Positions 18,641 to 27,590 of a stretch of 53,153 nt of DNA are shown here, one piece after another. Within the stretch, counting starts at the first letter, position 1. Every line of letters begins with the position of its first letter. The notes beneath the pieces were generated by a model that saw nothing but the letters and a program-made list of their open reading frames with translations, was not told where the DNA came from and searched no databases. Both the position numbers and the translations under genes were made by a program. Origin of the DNA: Aliiglaciecola lipolytica E3 (lineage in GTDB: Bacteria > Pseudomonadota > Gammaproteobacteria > Enterobacterales > Alteromonadaceae); assembly GCF_000314975.1 (NCBI RefSeq), contig NZ_BAEN01000051.1, positions 1 through 53,153 on the forward strand, written 5' to 3'.

Positions 18641-19837
18641 CTACTTTGTTTCTGCGTTTGGAGCTGTGTAAATAAACGCCTGACTGGGTGTTTTCAACAG
18701 TATATCTACTAGTGTGTGAGCACTTACAACGCCTACATGTTCTATCAAGTCACGTTGCGTATTGTCACCTATTTCAAATGTCACAGCCTGAACATGGTAG
18801 GTATCTGCAATATATTGTTTGAATACGCCGCGTCCAGGGCTAGTGCCGGGCTTTGGCCGCACCACGAAAGAAGAAAGACTGTGTTCTTTTACCTTTGCCA
18901 ACCAATTATTAACCAATTCTTGAGGTGCAATATGGTAATCCGTTGGCATAGTGTAAAAAATATCTTGTTGAGTAGAATGGAAATCCAGAGCAAACACTAA
19001 ACGCTGATCCTCAGTTAAAAGCTGCTCTAGCTTTTGTTGCACAATCTGGGTTTCTTTTTGGGTAAACTTTCCCCAATCACGGTTCAAATCGATACCATTC
19101 ACATTATGTCGCCAATTGCCCTCTGCTACGCCATCTGGATTGAGATTAGGGATAACCAAAATATTAAAGCGCGAGGCGAAATTCGCATTGTTACTCACTT
19201 GTCCAGCGATTTCTTCGACAAAACTCAAAAGCGCCATTGCCCCCGTTACTTCAGGAGGGTGCTGCCGGCCAATAATCAGTATCCATTCTTTATTGTTTGG
19301 CTGTTGATAAATTAGGCCATCGATTTTTCTTCCTTGTGAAGATTCACCAATCGAAACTTGCCCGAAACTACTGCTCGCTGATATTTTTTCTATCCAAGTT
19401 TGATAATCAGCGTTATCAATAATTTCCTGTGCTGCGACGTAAACTTGGTCGGATACTTCAATATCAAAATTTAACTTTGCGTCCTGTACAGTAAAAGACG
19501 TTTCTCGCCACTTATCACCATCATCGCTTATTTTCGGAATATAGCGAGAACGCGCATCGACAGCCGCAACCGTTAACTTTAGTTTCTGTGGCTTACCCGG
19601 CTTCTTCAGTTTTACTTTGAACGCGTACCAAGGGCTGCGATTAATCGGCCAGTCCTCTGCATCTGTAGTCAATAAAAAGTGATTTTCTGTTAATTGCTCA
19701 CAGCTAGAGAGTTTTCCCCCTTCAAAATCAGTCAAAAAACTCACTGCTTTGAATTCACATGTGTTAGCGAAAGAGTAATTACTTACTACCAGTAACAATA
19801 TCGAAAATAGTAATGTGTTATTTTTTATTTTTTTCAT
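18641..19837 (-). CDS. M14-family zinc carboxypeptidase, exported
   Basis: This 398-residue protein starts with a signal peptide (about 1-24), followed by a beta-rich N-terminal domain of about 130 residues and a metallocarboxypeptidase M14 domain. Zinc ligands H193 and E196 (RQHPPEVTG) and H287 (DFHST), substrate-binding N252-R253, and the catalytic Glu E355 (FEIGDN) are all present, so it should be active. It follows the SGNH-type gene by 4 nt and is the last gene of a unit with a DASS transporter and a TonB receptor. It may trim a peptide or acyl-amino-acid substrate in the periplasm; the substrate is inferred only loosely. Confidence 0.9.
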   Translation of the reverse strand: MKKIKNNTLLFSILLLVVSNYSFANTCEFKAVSFLTDFEGGKLSSCEQLTENHFLLTTDAEDWPINRSPWYAFKVKLKKPGKPQKLKLTVAAVDARSRYIPKISDDGDKWRETSFTVQDAKLNFDIEVSDQVYVAAQEIIDNADYQTWIEKISASSSFGQVSIGESSQGRKIDGLIYQQPNNKEWILIIGRQHPPEVTGAMALLSFVEEIAGQVSNNANFASRFNILVIPNLNPDGVAEGNWRHNVNGIDLNRDWGKFTQKETQIVQQKLEQLLTEDQRLVFALDFHSTQQDIFYTMPTDYHIAPQELVNNWLAKVKEHSLSSFVVRPKPGTSPGRGVFKQYIADTYHVQAVTFEIGDNTQRDLIEHVGVVSAHTLVDILLKTPSQAFIYTAPNAETK

Positions 19838-19841
19838 GTGG

Positions 19842-20726
19842 TCACGTTTTATCTTTGATATCTAAAAATGCACTGGTCACTTGCCAACTTATGGCCTGTA
19901 ACTGTGCAGCGACTTGTGGCGAAAGTTTACCGTGGAAAATCAGCCCTTCGGGCGACTGTTTGTATAAACTAGCATAAAAAACGCAAGCAGCTAAATAGGT
20001 CCCTGCTTCGCTAGGATGCTTCCAAACTTTACGGTACTTTAAAGTCGCGTTTTGTTGATCAAGGTTATTTACACCTAACACATCTGGCACAAATAGTTCG
20101 ATGTCCGCGAGGCTTTTTTCAGCTTGCGCAAAGGCCAGACCGACGGGGACAACAGGCACATCATGCCGATTTGCTATTTTAATATAGGTATTGGCAAGCT
20201 TTTCTGCCATGTCAGGCTCGCCTTTATACCCCCAAGTCATAAACAAAATCGGTTTTATTTCCTTTTCTTTTATCATTGAAATTGCTTTGTCAGTTGCTTT
20301 TTCAAATAAGACTTTCTTTTTTGCGTCAATAGGTTCGTTACTGTGACCTTGCAATACCATGGCTTCCCAGTGCTCATCTGGTTTACTTAAGTAATAATTT
20401 AGATCGGTTAAATGTTCATATATATGTCCGCCGGAAAGCGTTGATAGTCGCAGACGATTTTTCCCTGCTTGCCAATCACCTGCAGATCGAATCAAGCTGC
20501 CTAAATGATTGTGAATACCATTGTTGTAAAAACTAAAACTATTGCCAATAAATAGTATGCGTTTAGGAGAATCAAATTCGGTTATATCTGGCAGATAAAT
20601 ATTATTTAATGCGTCAAATTCAGATTTTGCTTCGGCCGCCAAGGTGACGGGAGCAGTTAATATAAATGCTGTGGCCCATAAAAAGGGCAAAATTAAATTG
20701 CTTTTCATCGAATTCACTTTATTCAT
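19842..20726 (-). CDS. Exported SGNH/GDSL-like hydrolase-type protein
   Basis: This 294-residue protein has a signal peptide (core near 10-28, cleavage around TLAAEA). ILFIGNSFSFYNNGI near 58-72 resembles block I of SGNH hydrolases (GNS in place of GDS), and HPSEAGTYLAACVFYASLY in the C-terminal third resembles the catalytic block V (D/S-x-x-H usually; here W-K-H-P-S). The precise ester or other bond is unknown. The ATG overlaps the TGA of the DASS transporter gene by 4 bp, which supports this start, although an in-frame ATG six codons later would also leave a signal peptide. Confidence 0.75.
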   Translation of the reverse strand: MNKVNSMKSNLILPFLWATAFILTAPVTLAAEAKSEFDALNNIYLPDITEFDSPKRILFIGNSFSFYNNGIHNHLGSLIRSAGDWQAGKNRLRLSTLSGGHIYEHLTDLNYYLSKPDEHWEAMVLQGHSNEPIDAKKKVLFEKATDKAISMIKEKEIKPILFMTWGYKGEPDMAEKLANTYIKIANRHDVPVVPVGLAFAQAEKSLADIELFVPDVLGVNNLDQQNATLKYRKVWKHPSEAGTYLAACVFYASLYKQSPEGLIFHGKLSPQVAAQLQAISWQVTSAFLDIKDKT

Positions 20727-22204
20727 AAGAAAATTAAAGGTGCAAGCCAGATTGACACAATACTCAGAAGTATTAAGCCAACGATATTCAATACCAAGCC
20801 TGCTCTAACCATTTGCGGGATGGTCAATACGCCAGACGCAAACACAATGGCGTTTGGTGGGGTGGCAACAGGTAGCATAAATGCACAACTAGCCGCCAAT
20901 GTGATAGGAATGCACAGTAGTAAGGGAGAAACCCCCAGTTCTAATGCTACTGCGGCGACGACGGGTAAAAAAGTCGCAGCTGTAGCTACGTTACTGGTCA
21001 ATTCAGTTAAAAATATAACTAACGCGGTTGCTGCAATAACCAGTGTAAATACACCGAATGCGCCCAACGGCATTAAACTTCCACCTAACCAAGTTGCCAA
21101 ACCGGACGAAGATACTGCGGCAGCAAGACTTAAACCGCCGCCAAATAATATCAACACACCCCATGGAAGCCGGTTTACATCATGCCAAATCATCAGTTGT
21201 GATTGAATTTTGTCACCGCTGGGCAACAAAAACAGTAATAACGCGGCAGTCATGACAATGCCGGTATCTGTGAGGAAATCAATCCCGAAAAGTGAGGAAA
21301 CAGGTCGTCTAATTATCCAAAACAATACGACCAATGAAAATACAATTGCGACGCGCTTTTCGGCGCTGGTCATTGGGCCAAGATTCTTGCGCAGCTCGTT
21401 TAGGTGCTCGTGAATCACAGGATTTTCAGGGATATCAATCTTAAAACTCCAGCGAGTCAATGACCACCAGGCTAAGGGGAGCATCAGTAACATAACTGGC
21501 ACACCTAGTGCCATCCAACTAGCAAACGTCAATTTAATCCCATAATTTTCAGCTAAAAAAGCAGCTAAAAGCGCGTTAGGGGGAGTACCAACTAACGTCG
21601 CTAATCCGCCAATCGTGGCCGCGTAAGCCAATCCTAATAACATTGCCACTTGGAAAGACTTAGTCTGTTGTTTACTTAAATGTGGATTGTGCTCTGCAAT
21701 GGCATGGGTTACTGATAATGCGATGGGCATCAACATCATGGTGGTAGAGGTATTTGTCATCCACATTGACAATAGCGCTGCCACTATCATAAACCCACCA
21801 ATTAAGTGACAGCCATCAGTGCCGGTGTACGACAAAATCACCAGTGCAATGCGCTTGTGCAAGTTCCAACGCTCAACCGCGAGGGCTAAAATAAACGCAC
21901 CCATAAACAAATAAATAATCGGATTTGCATAAGCGGAGGTAGCTTCAGACAATGAAGTTATATCTAAAAAAGGAAAGGTGACGATTGGTAAAAAAGCGGT
22001 CACCGGTACAGGAACAGCTTCTGTCGCCCACCATACTGCCATCCAAATTCCTACAGCAGCTACGCGCCAGGCTGTGGGGTCCATTGTGGTTTGAGTGGTT
22101 CCTAGTAGCATCATTAGAACGAATAAACCTGGACCAGCCAATAAACCTACATTTTGATATTTGCCACGTTGCTGATCGGTTATATCCGGTAAGCTATTAC
22201 TCAT
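20723..22204 (-). CDS. DASS/SLC13-family sodium:anion symporter
   Basis: This 493-residue inner-membrane protein has about 11-12 hydrophobic segments. The two Ser-Asn-Thr type signatures of SLC13 carriers are visible: MTNTSTTMMLMPIA near 150 and LTSNVATAATFLPV near 405. WATEAVPVPVTAFLPIV near 60-76 is also typical. The family moves di- and tricarboxylates or sulfate with sodium. It is coupled by a 4-bp overlap to the SGNH-type gene and lies 62 bp after a TonB receptor gene, so it likely carries the anionic product released in the periplasm. Confidence 0.93.
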   Translation of the reverse strand: MSNSLPDITDQQRGKYQNVGLLAGPGLFVLMMLLGTTQTTMDPTAWRVAAVGIWMAVWWATEAVPVPVTAFLPIVTFPFLDITSLSEATSAYANPIIYLFMGAFILALAVERWNLHKRIALVILSYTGTDGCHLIGGFMIVAALLSMWMTNTSTTMMLMPIALSVTHAIAEHNPHLSKQQTKSFQVAMLLGLAYAATIGGLATLVGTPPNALLAAFLAENYGIKLTFASWMALGVPVMLLMLPLAWWSLTRWSFKIDIPENPVIHEHLNELRKNLGPMTSAEKRVAIVFSLVVLFWIIRRPVSSLFGIDFLTDTGIVMTAALLLFLLPSGDKIQSQLMIWHDVNRLPWGVLILFGGGLSLAAAVSSSGLATWLGGSLMPLGAFGVFTLVIAATALVIFLTELTSNVATAATFLPVVAAVALELGVSPLLLCIPITLAASCAFMLPVATPPNAIVFASGVLTIPQMVRAGLVLNIVGLILLSIVSIWLAPLIFL

Positions 22205-22230
22205 ATTACTGCCTTAACATAGAGAAAGTT

Positions 22231-22253
22231 GTAGGTGGGCAAGCCTGCCCACC
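22231..22253 (+). repeat. GTAG-headed REP palindrome
   Basis: GTAG is followed by a perfect 8-bp stem, GGTGGGCA/TGCCCACC (22234-22241 and 22246-22253), around an AGCC loop. This is the usual form of REP elements linked to RAYT transposases. It lies in the 62-bp gap between the TonB receptor and DASS genes and may also act as a stem-loop in that transcript. Confidence 0.7.
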
Positions 22254-22266
22254 GATTAGACGTGAT

Positions 22267-25263
22267 TTAAAGTTTTGTTCTGAAGTCCACGTAGAAACTG
22301 CGGCCGTAGTCACTATGAGCATCGGAAAAATATCCGAAGTATCTGTCAGCCAGAGGGGCTCTTTCATCAGTAAGATTACGAATACCAAATCGTAAGCGTG
22401 TTTCTATATCCTGATAATCGAAGGTGTAATCAAACGTGGCATTAAACGTTGTCATAGCAGGAATTTCATAACGTGTTCCGTCATCTAACGTTAAAGAACT
22501 TTGGTAAAAGCTACCAATTCTGTTTCCGCTCAACGACGCGCCAAAGTCACCTTCACGCCATGAAAGACGCATAGAATGACGTTGTTTTTGATTTCCATCC
22601 TGACCAATTAAATCTGCGAATCCAGAAACTGGGTAACTAGCAGGAATTAATCCACTTTGTTGGGCCTCCACTAATCGTGCTGCATCACCACCGGCTTGTT
22701 GTTCAAACTCATCGATGAATGAACCGTTGTAACTGAATTTGAAGCGTCCAACTTCTGTATCCACATTGTAATAAAAACCGACATCAAATCCGGATAAATT
22801 ACGGTCGTCTAAATTAGCATATTGATCATCTATAAATTGAATGTCGCCTGCCGGACATATGCCAGCCGCCTCATATACTGGGGTTTGGTTACTATCCGCG
22901 TCCTGACGAGAAACAGCTGAATTGAATTGCCCTGAACCACAATTTGCGGTGCCGTTTTCAAGACGTAATAGCAAATCTAATAAAGTATGATTTTCTTCAC
23001 CGTACAATCCAATCGTGTTTTCTTTTTGGATCGACCAATAATCAAGGGTAAAAGTAATTTCATCAGTTGGCGTTAATACGATACCTACTGACGTATTGGT
23101 TGATTCTTCTGGCTTGAGATTGTCGCTACCTTGGGCAATACGTTGTACCGAGTTGGTGCAATCAAGGATGTCTTGATCAGGATCACCGCCATTTTCAGCA
23201 GCATACAGACAGGTGTAATCCGTGCGAGTATTGTTTCTTGCCACAATGCTTTCATTAATTGTAATCAAGTTAGGTGCACGAAATGCTTCAGACCAAGATC
23301 CGCGTACCAACACTTCATCAAGTGGACGCCAACCAAAAGCAACTTTGCCAACTGTAGTATTACCGACATCAGAGAAATCTTCGTAACGCAGAGCGACTTG
23401 CGCATTTAGAGTTTCAAAGATAGGTATTTGTACCTCACCAAACAAGGACGATACTTCGCGCTCGCCTGAGCTATCTGGCGTTGGGCTTGAGTTCACGACA
23501 TCAGATACGTACGGATAAGTGTCACCTTCATAATCCGTAAAAGTAATAGTGCCGTCTAAACGATCGTCTCGATCATCGACAAACGATTCTTCGCGATATT
23601 CTAAACCGACTACGAATCCCACAGGTCCAGCGGGTAAGGTGAATATTTCAGGATGAGAAAATTTCACGTCGAAAGTGGTTAGTTCGGTTTCACTTAATCG
23701 TACAACGTCGATTAACGCGCGTTCAATGTTTGAGTTAAGTCCACCACTGAACGGATTATAAGCAGCTTCTGTTGAATCAAATAACGCTTCAGAAATGAGG
23801 TTGTTTGAGACGCGATTATGGGTGACATCGTCTTTTTCTGCTTTCGAGTACGAGACGGCTGTTTCCCAGTCCCAGTCACCCATTACACCTCTAAATCCTT
23901 GTAAAAATCGGAAATTTTTGCCGTCGTTATCAACGATTCGAGGCAGTTCTGCAAACCGATAGTTGTCGATTGTCAGCTCCAAGCCAGAGCAAGGTACATC
24001 GGGGATCATTTCATCAGGCAATCTATTCGGTGAGCCACAAGGTCCGAAAGGATTGTAATAGTTTTCTGCGCCCACTCTCAGTTTTGAGGTGGTGAAGGGA
24101 GCGGTGGCATGACGACGTAAATTAGTTTCTGATTTATAGAAAGAAAGTTCGGTAAATGCTTCCATGCCATTTTCAAACTCGTGATTGATAAAGGCAAAAA
24201 AGTTAAAGCGTTTCAGTTCTGAACTAATATCACGGTCAGCGTTAAGGTTTAAACGGTATGTACCTTGGCCATCCTGTCCGCCACATGTTGTTGCGTTAAT
24301 CACATATTCGCAACGTTCGTCGCCAATCGGATAAGTTTCAAATTCGCCGGCATTATCGGTAAACATATCGGTGAGTCCGGCTGCCGATGCGCTACTAACC
24401 ACATCATATTGGCCAAACAGAGAATTTGCAGTGTCATTTCGAAATGCGGTATCACCTTCCCACAAAGAACCCTCGGGAATACGTGAGCGAAAATCTGAAT
24501 TTGCCCAACGTGGATCATCCTGTGAATTGACTCTGTCTCTAGCATAATAATTCACAAAAGCACTGATATTGGTTCTGCCGTTGTTGAAATCTTTACCCCA
24601 TTCCACGGTCAGTGTTTGTGTGTCGCGTGGAATATTTTCATACTCTGCCCAGCGGCCTGAAATAGTAAAACCGACAAAATCGGATTTGAGAACGTGATTG
24701 ACAACGCCGGCAACGGCATCTGCTCCGTAAATCGCAGAAGCACCATCGCGTAACACTTCAACACGGTCTAATCCAACTACCGGGATGGTGTTCACATTGA
24801 CCGAGTTTACGGGCACAAAACTGCCACCCACTTCTTCAGTTTGGTATGAGGCAGAATTTACTAAACGTCGGCCATTTAACAATACAAGTGTATTACCTGT
24901 ACCTAAATTACGTAAATTGTATGTACCAATATCACCACGGGCCGCATTGACGCCTCCACCGATATTTTCAGCTTCGTTAAAAAAGTTTTGTCCATTTTCA
25001 GGGATGACCTGTAGCAAATCATCAATTGAATCTATACCAAGGGAGCCGATTGCATCCGCATCTAATACAGAAATTGCCAATGCTTCCGCGACTTGACCGC
25101 CTTTGATGTGAGTACCTACAACCTGTATTTTTTCAACGTTTTTGGGGTCTTCCGTTTCGGTTTGCTGCGCAGCAACCGGCATGGTCATAAGCGCGGCAAT
25201 GGTAAATGACAGTAAATTGGGTTTAAAAAAGCGATTTTCGCTGTGGTTTTTTAGTTGTTTCAT
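22267..25263 (-). CDS. TonB-dependent receptor (no signalling domain)
   Basis: This 998-residue outer-membrane receptor has a signal peptide ending near PVAAQ. A plug domain follows with DLLQVIPENGQNFFNEAEN, YNLRNLGTGNTLVLLNGRR and VEVLRDGASAIYGADAVAGVVN, and the barrel ends in FYVDFRTKL. The ATG at 25263 is chosen because AGGT lies upstream and the upstream in-frame ATG would precede the signal peptide by 18 residues. There is no N-terminal STN-type signalling domain before the plug, although a sigma/FecR pair is encoded upstream. It heads the series with DASS carrier, SGNH-type protein and M14 peptidase. Confidence 0.92.
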   Translation of the reverse strand: MKQLKNHSENRFFKPNLLSFTIAALMTMPVAAQQTETEDPKNVEKIQVVGTHIKGGQVAEALAISVLDADAIGSLGIDSIDDLLQVIPENGQNFFNEAENIGGGVNAARGDIGTYNLRNLGTGNTLVLLNGRRLVNSASYQTEEVGGSFVPVNSVNVNTIPVVGLDRVEVLRDGASAIYGADAVAGVVNHVLKSDFVGFTISGRWAEYENIPRDTQTLTVEWGKDFNNGRTNISAFVNYYARDRVNSQDDPRWANSDFRSRIPEGSLWEGDTAFRNDTANSLFGQYDVVSSASAAGLTDMFTDNAGEFETYPIGDERCEYVINATTCGGQDGQGTYRLNLNADRDISSELKRFNFFAFINHEFENGMEAFTELSFYKSETNLRRHATAPFTTSKLRVGAENYYNPFGPCGSPNRLPDEMIPDVPCSGLELTIDNYRFAELPRIVDNDGKNFRFLQGFRGVMGDWDWETAVSYSKAEKDDVTHNRVSNNLISEALFDSTEAAYNPFSGGLNSNIERALIDVVRLSETELTTFDVKFSHPEIFTLPAGPVGFVVGLEYREESFVDDRDDRLDGTITFTDYEGDTYPYVSDVVNSSPTPDSSGEREVSSLFGEVQIPIFETLNAQVALRYEDFSDVGNTTVGKVAFGWRPLDEVLVRGSWSEAFRAPNLITINESIVARNNTRTDYTCLYAAENGGDPDQDILDCTNSVQRIAQGSDNLKPEESTNTSVGIVLTPTDEITFTLDYWSIQKENTIGLYGEENHTLLDLLLRLENGTANCGSGQFNSAVSRQDADSNQTPVYEAAGICPAGDIQFIDDQYANLDDRNLSGFDVGFYYNVDTEVGRFKFSYNGSFIDEFEQQAGGDAARLVEAQQSGLIPASYPVSGFADLIGQDGNQKQRHSMRLSWREGDFGASLSGNRIGSFYQSSLTLDDGTRYEIPAMTTFNATFDYTFDYQDIETRLRFGIRNLTDERAPLADRYFGYFSDAHSDYGRSFYVDFRTKL

Positions 25264-25366
25264 ATGTGTACCTGTTTTTGTGGGGCTTTTATTATTTTTT
25301 TCATTCCATCTCAACATCGAAAAAACTCGTTATTGTTTGGATTGTTAACAGATAAACGCACGAACA

Positions 25367-25389
25367 TTAAAAAACCCCTACAGAGGTTT
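25367..25389 (-). terminator. Weak terminator-like hairpin after the FecR-like gene
   Basis: On the minus strand AACCT and GGGTT can pair across a short CTGTAG loop, followed by a U-run (the A-run at 25369-25374). The stem is short, so this is a weak call. It lies in the 177-bp gap between the FecR-like gene and the TonB receptor gene, which otherwise holds the receptor promoter region. Confidence 0.35.
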
Positions 25390-25440
25390 ACACTAATTTA
25401 ACAAAAAATATGAAATGAGGAGAAAAACGAAAGAAGAGGT

Positions 25441-25812
25441 CTAAACGAAATGTTGAATTATCGGTAATGTCATACCAAAACAAATCAAGCCTATGGTCAG
25501 CGAATAAGCCCAGCTTGGTCCAGCTGCGTAGGTTACTGGTTGTGGCTTTTCTTCTGGCTTTTCGGTAGGGAAAGGAATGACCACAGATTTTTCGATAAAC
25601 TCATGCATACTATTCAAACATGCGGTTTTCGCCCACAGTTCAGACAATTCTAAATAGGCATGCTGATTCTCAGGCGCACTTTGGAGCCATTGGTGAAATG
25701 CTATTTGTTGGTCGTCATTTAACTCGTTGCTATCTAAAGACGCAATCCAGTTCGCCGCTTCTAAAAGCGTCGCTTCTGAGACTTCATAACCCGTCCACTG
25801 TTCGATACTCAA
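25441..25812 (-). CDS. Short FecR-like anti-sigma protein (DUF4880 plus one TM)
   Basis: This 123-residue protein has the FecR N-terminal domain: E-A-x-x-W-I-A-S-L-D near 18-27, FHQWLQSAPENQHAY near 44-58 and a following ELW. A single membrane segment lies near 99-119 and the protein ends about four residues later. Ordinary FecR proteins are 300-350 residues long with a large periplasmic domain, which is absent. The 177 bp downstream contain no trace of it in any frame I could read. The start overlaps the upstream sigma-factor gene by 4 bp. It is most likely a membrane-tethered regulator of that sigma factor, but how it would receive a signal is unclear. Confidence 0.8.
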   Translation of the reverse strand: MSIEQWTGYEVSEATLLEAANWIASLDSNELNDDQQIAFHQWLQSAPENQHAYLELSELWAKTACLNSMHEFIEKSVVIPFPTEKPEEKPQPVTYAAGPSWAYSLTIGLICFGMTLPIIQHFV

Positions 25813-26402
25813 CGTGCATTTACCTTTAATTGCGATTTTTCGACTATATTTAACTCGGCAACATATTTACGACAAAGCATTAAGCCTTTTGCTAAGTGAT
25901 TTTCTACTGTTTTATTGGAAATACCTAGCATTTTTGCGATTTCAGCGTGGCTTTTAGCGTGTAGTTTTCGTTGCACAAATACTTGGCGACAGATGGGAGG
26001 CAATTGGTTAATCGCTTGCAGTAAAATTTCGCGTTCACTTTCTTGCACCAACGTTGATTCTGAGCTCAATGCCTGCGCTTCATCGCTTTCTACCCACATC
26101 AAAACACTGTTTTGAATATGTGAACTAACAACCTTCTGATGTCGCAAGTTGCTGATTGCCATATTTTTCGACATAGCAATTAACATCGGTTGCAATGCCA
26201 AAAGTTGTTGCAACGGGTTTTGTTTATTTGGGTTTTTACTCACCAACAAATAAATTTTTAAATAGGCTTCTTGCAAAATTTCTTCTGCTTCAGCCACATT
26301 TACCATGTTGGCCAGCATATTTAATAGCTGTGGTTTAGTGCGCATCATGAATTCTTTGAGTGCATCATCGAATGCATTTACGCTTGTTTCTTTTATTAGC
26401 AA
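25809..26402 (-). CDS. ECF-type RNA polymerase sigma factor (FecI-like)
   Basis: This 197-residue protein has sigma region 2 (EAEEILQEAYLKIYLL near 37-52) and region 4 with an HTH (AINQLPPICRQVFVQRKLH and HAEIAKMLGISNKTVENHL, residues about 130-170). This is the layout of ECF sigma factors. The region 2-4 linker is longer than usual. It overlaps the FecR-like gene by 4 bp, so the two are probably a regulatory pair controlling the TonB receptor unit downstream. No promoter motif could be assigned from one site. Confidence 0.88.
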   Translation of the reverse strand: MLIKETSVNAFDDALKEFMMRTKPQLLNMLANMVNVAEAEEILQEAYLKIYLLVSKNPNKQNPLQQLLALQPMLIAMSKNMAISNLRHQKVVSSHIQNSVLMWVESDEAQALSSESTLVQESEREILLQAINQLPPICRQVFVQRKLHAKSHAEIAKMLGISNKTVENHLAKGLMLCRKYVAELNIVEKSQLKVNAR

Positions 26403-26500
26403 AACCCGTGTTATCCCGATTAAACTTCTGTTCTATTTAAACATATAGCGCGTTGGTGCAGCCTTGGCAAGTCACTTGATCAAGTTGAATTGATTAAAAA

Positions 26501-27172
26501 TCAACCTAAACGCTCTTGCAACCATTCAGAAATATCGCGAATTTCCTGAACACAAACATTATGTTGCATAGGGTATTCTTTCCATTTCACTGGATAACCG
26601 ATGTCTTCTAAAACCTTAAACGCAGAATGTCCTAAAAATAGCGGGACTACTTCATCTTGTTGGCCATGTGCACATAATATCTCAGTATTTTTATTCGCGT
26701 CATGAGCTTGCGAGGCTAACTTTTCGGGTTCACACATGTAAGTTGACAACGCCATAATACCCGCAAGCTTTTCTGGGTATCGGGTACCTAAATGCAATGC
26801 AATTACACCGCCTTGAGAAAATCCAGCTAACACGATGCGATCTGCCGGAATACCTTTGGCTTTTTCAGCTTCTATTAAATCAGCCACTTTATCAGCGGAA
26901 TCAAGCACGCCATCCACATCTGCACGATTGTTAAAATCCATGGTTTTGATATCGTACCAAGCGCGCATTGGCATACCGTTGTTAATAGTAACAGGTCTTA
27001 CTGGAGCATGAGGAAATACAAAGCGCACCGCCATGCTGCTTGGCAACTTTAGTTCAGGCACTATCGGCGCAAAACCATTACCTGAATCACCCAATCCGTG
27101 CATCCATATGACCACGGCATTATGGGGTTTGGTTGGATTTACTTCAACATATGGCAAGATCTGTTCTGTCAT
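26501..27172 (-). CDS. Alpha/beta-hydrolase carboxylesterase (phospholipase/carboxylesterase family)
   Basis: This 223-residue cytoplasmic esterase has an intact triad: S119 in GFSQGG, D173 in QQDEVVP and H204 in MQHNVC. The oxyanion region is WMHGLGDSGNGFAP near 23-36. Length and motifs match the bacterial carboxylesterase/lysophospholipase family (Pseudomonas EstB-like). It hydrolyses short acyl esters in homologues; the physiological substrate is unknown. It is adjacent to cyaY on the same strand. Confidence 0.92.
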   Translation of the reverse strand: MTEQILPYVEVNPTKPHNAVVIWMHGLGDSGNGFAPIVPELKLPSSMAVRFVFPHAPVRPVTINNGMPMRAWYDIKTMDFNNRADVDGVLDSADKVADLIEAEKAKGIPADRIVLAGFSQGGVIALHLGTRYPEKLAGIMALSTYMCEPEKLASQAHDANKNTEILCAHGQQDEVVPLFLGHSAFKVLEDIGYPVKWKEYPMQHNVCVQEIRDISEWLQERLG

Positions 27173-27195
27173 GGAGCTGATTCCTTTCGTTTCAA

Positions 27196-27510
27196 TTAAG
27201 ATAATTTTACGGGTTGTTCTGCTTGTTTACTTGCGGCTTCATCGATAAATGACCAAAACTCAACACCTGTGCGTTCGTCAATCCACACGTCTTGCTGAAA
27301 ATTAAAGTGATGACCATTATATTTAGTGGCAACCCAAAGTTGATGCAAAGGCGCTTGTTTGTTGAGAATGATTTTTGACTTATTCGGGAACTCTAAAGTG
27401 AGTATTCCTTCTGCTGATTCGTAATCGATATCCACTTCACACACGTCCAATGCTTCTTCTAGCTGCATAAATACGTCTTCTACAAGTTGATGATACTGGC
27501 TGTCATTCAT
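27196..27510 (-). CDS. cyaY: Frataxin homologue, iron-sulfur cluster assembly regulator
   Basis: This 104-residue protein matches bacterial frataxin: an acidic N-terminal helix ([12 protein letters not shown] near 11-22), [16 protein letters not shown] near 25-40, and the beta-sheet segment [18 protein letters not shown] near 54-71 followed by W-I-D-E-R-T-G. It binds iron and modulates the IscS/IscU assembly complex. It lies divergent from gmk with an 80-bp gap. Confidence 0.94.
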   Translation of the reverse strand: MNDSQYHQLVEDVFMQLEEALDVCEVDIDYESAEGILTLEFPNKSKIILNKQAPLHQLWVATKYNGHHFNFQQDVWIDERTGVEFWSFIDEAASKQAEQPVKLS

Positions 27511-27590
27511 AATGTGATCTGCTAATTAGGTAATAAGTCAGAATATGTTAACATTGCAGAAAATTCGCGACAGTTATTTTATAAAAATTT

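Noticed and set aside
25264-25440. Remaining FecR periplasmic domain after a frameshift
   Set aside because: Reading the minus strand in the three frames gives no FecR-like sequence before the TonB receptor start, so a simple frameshift is not supported.
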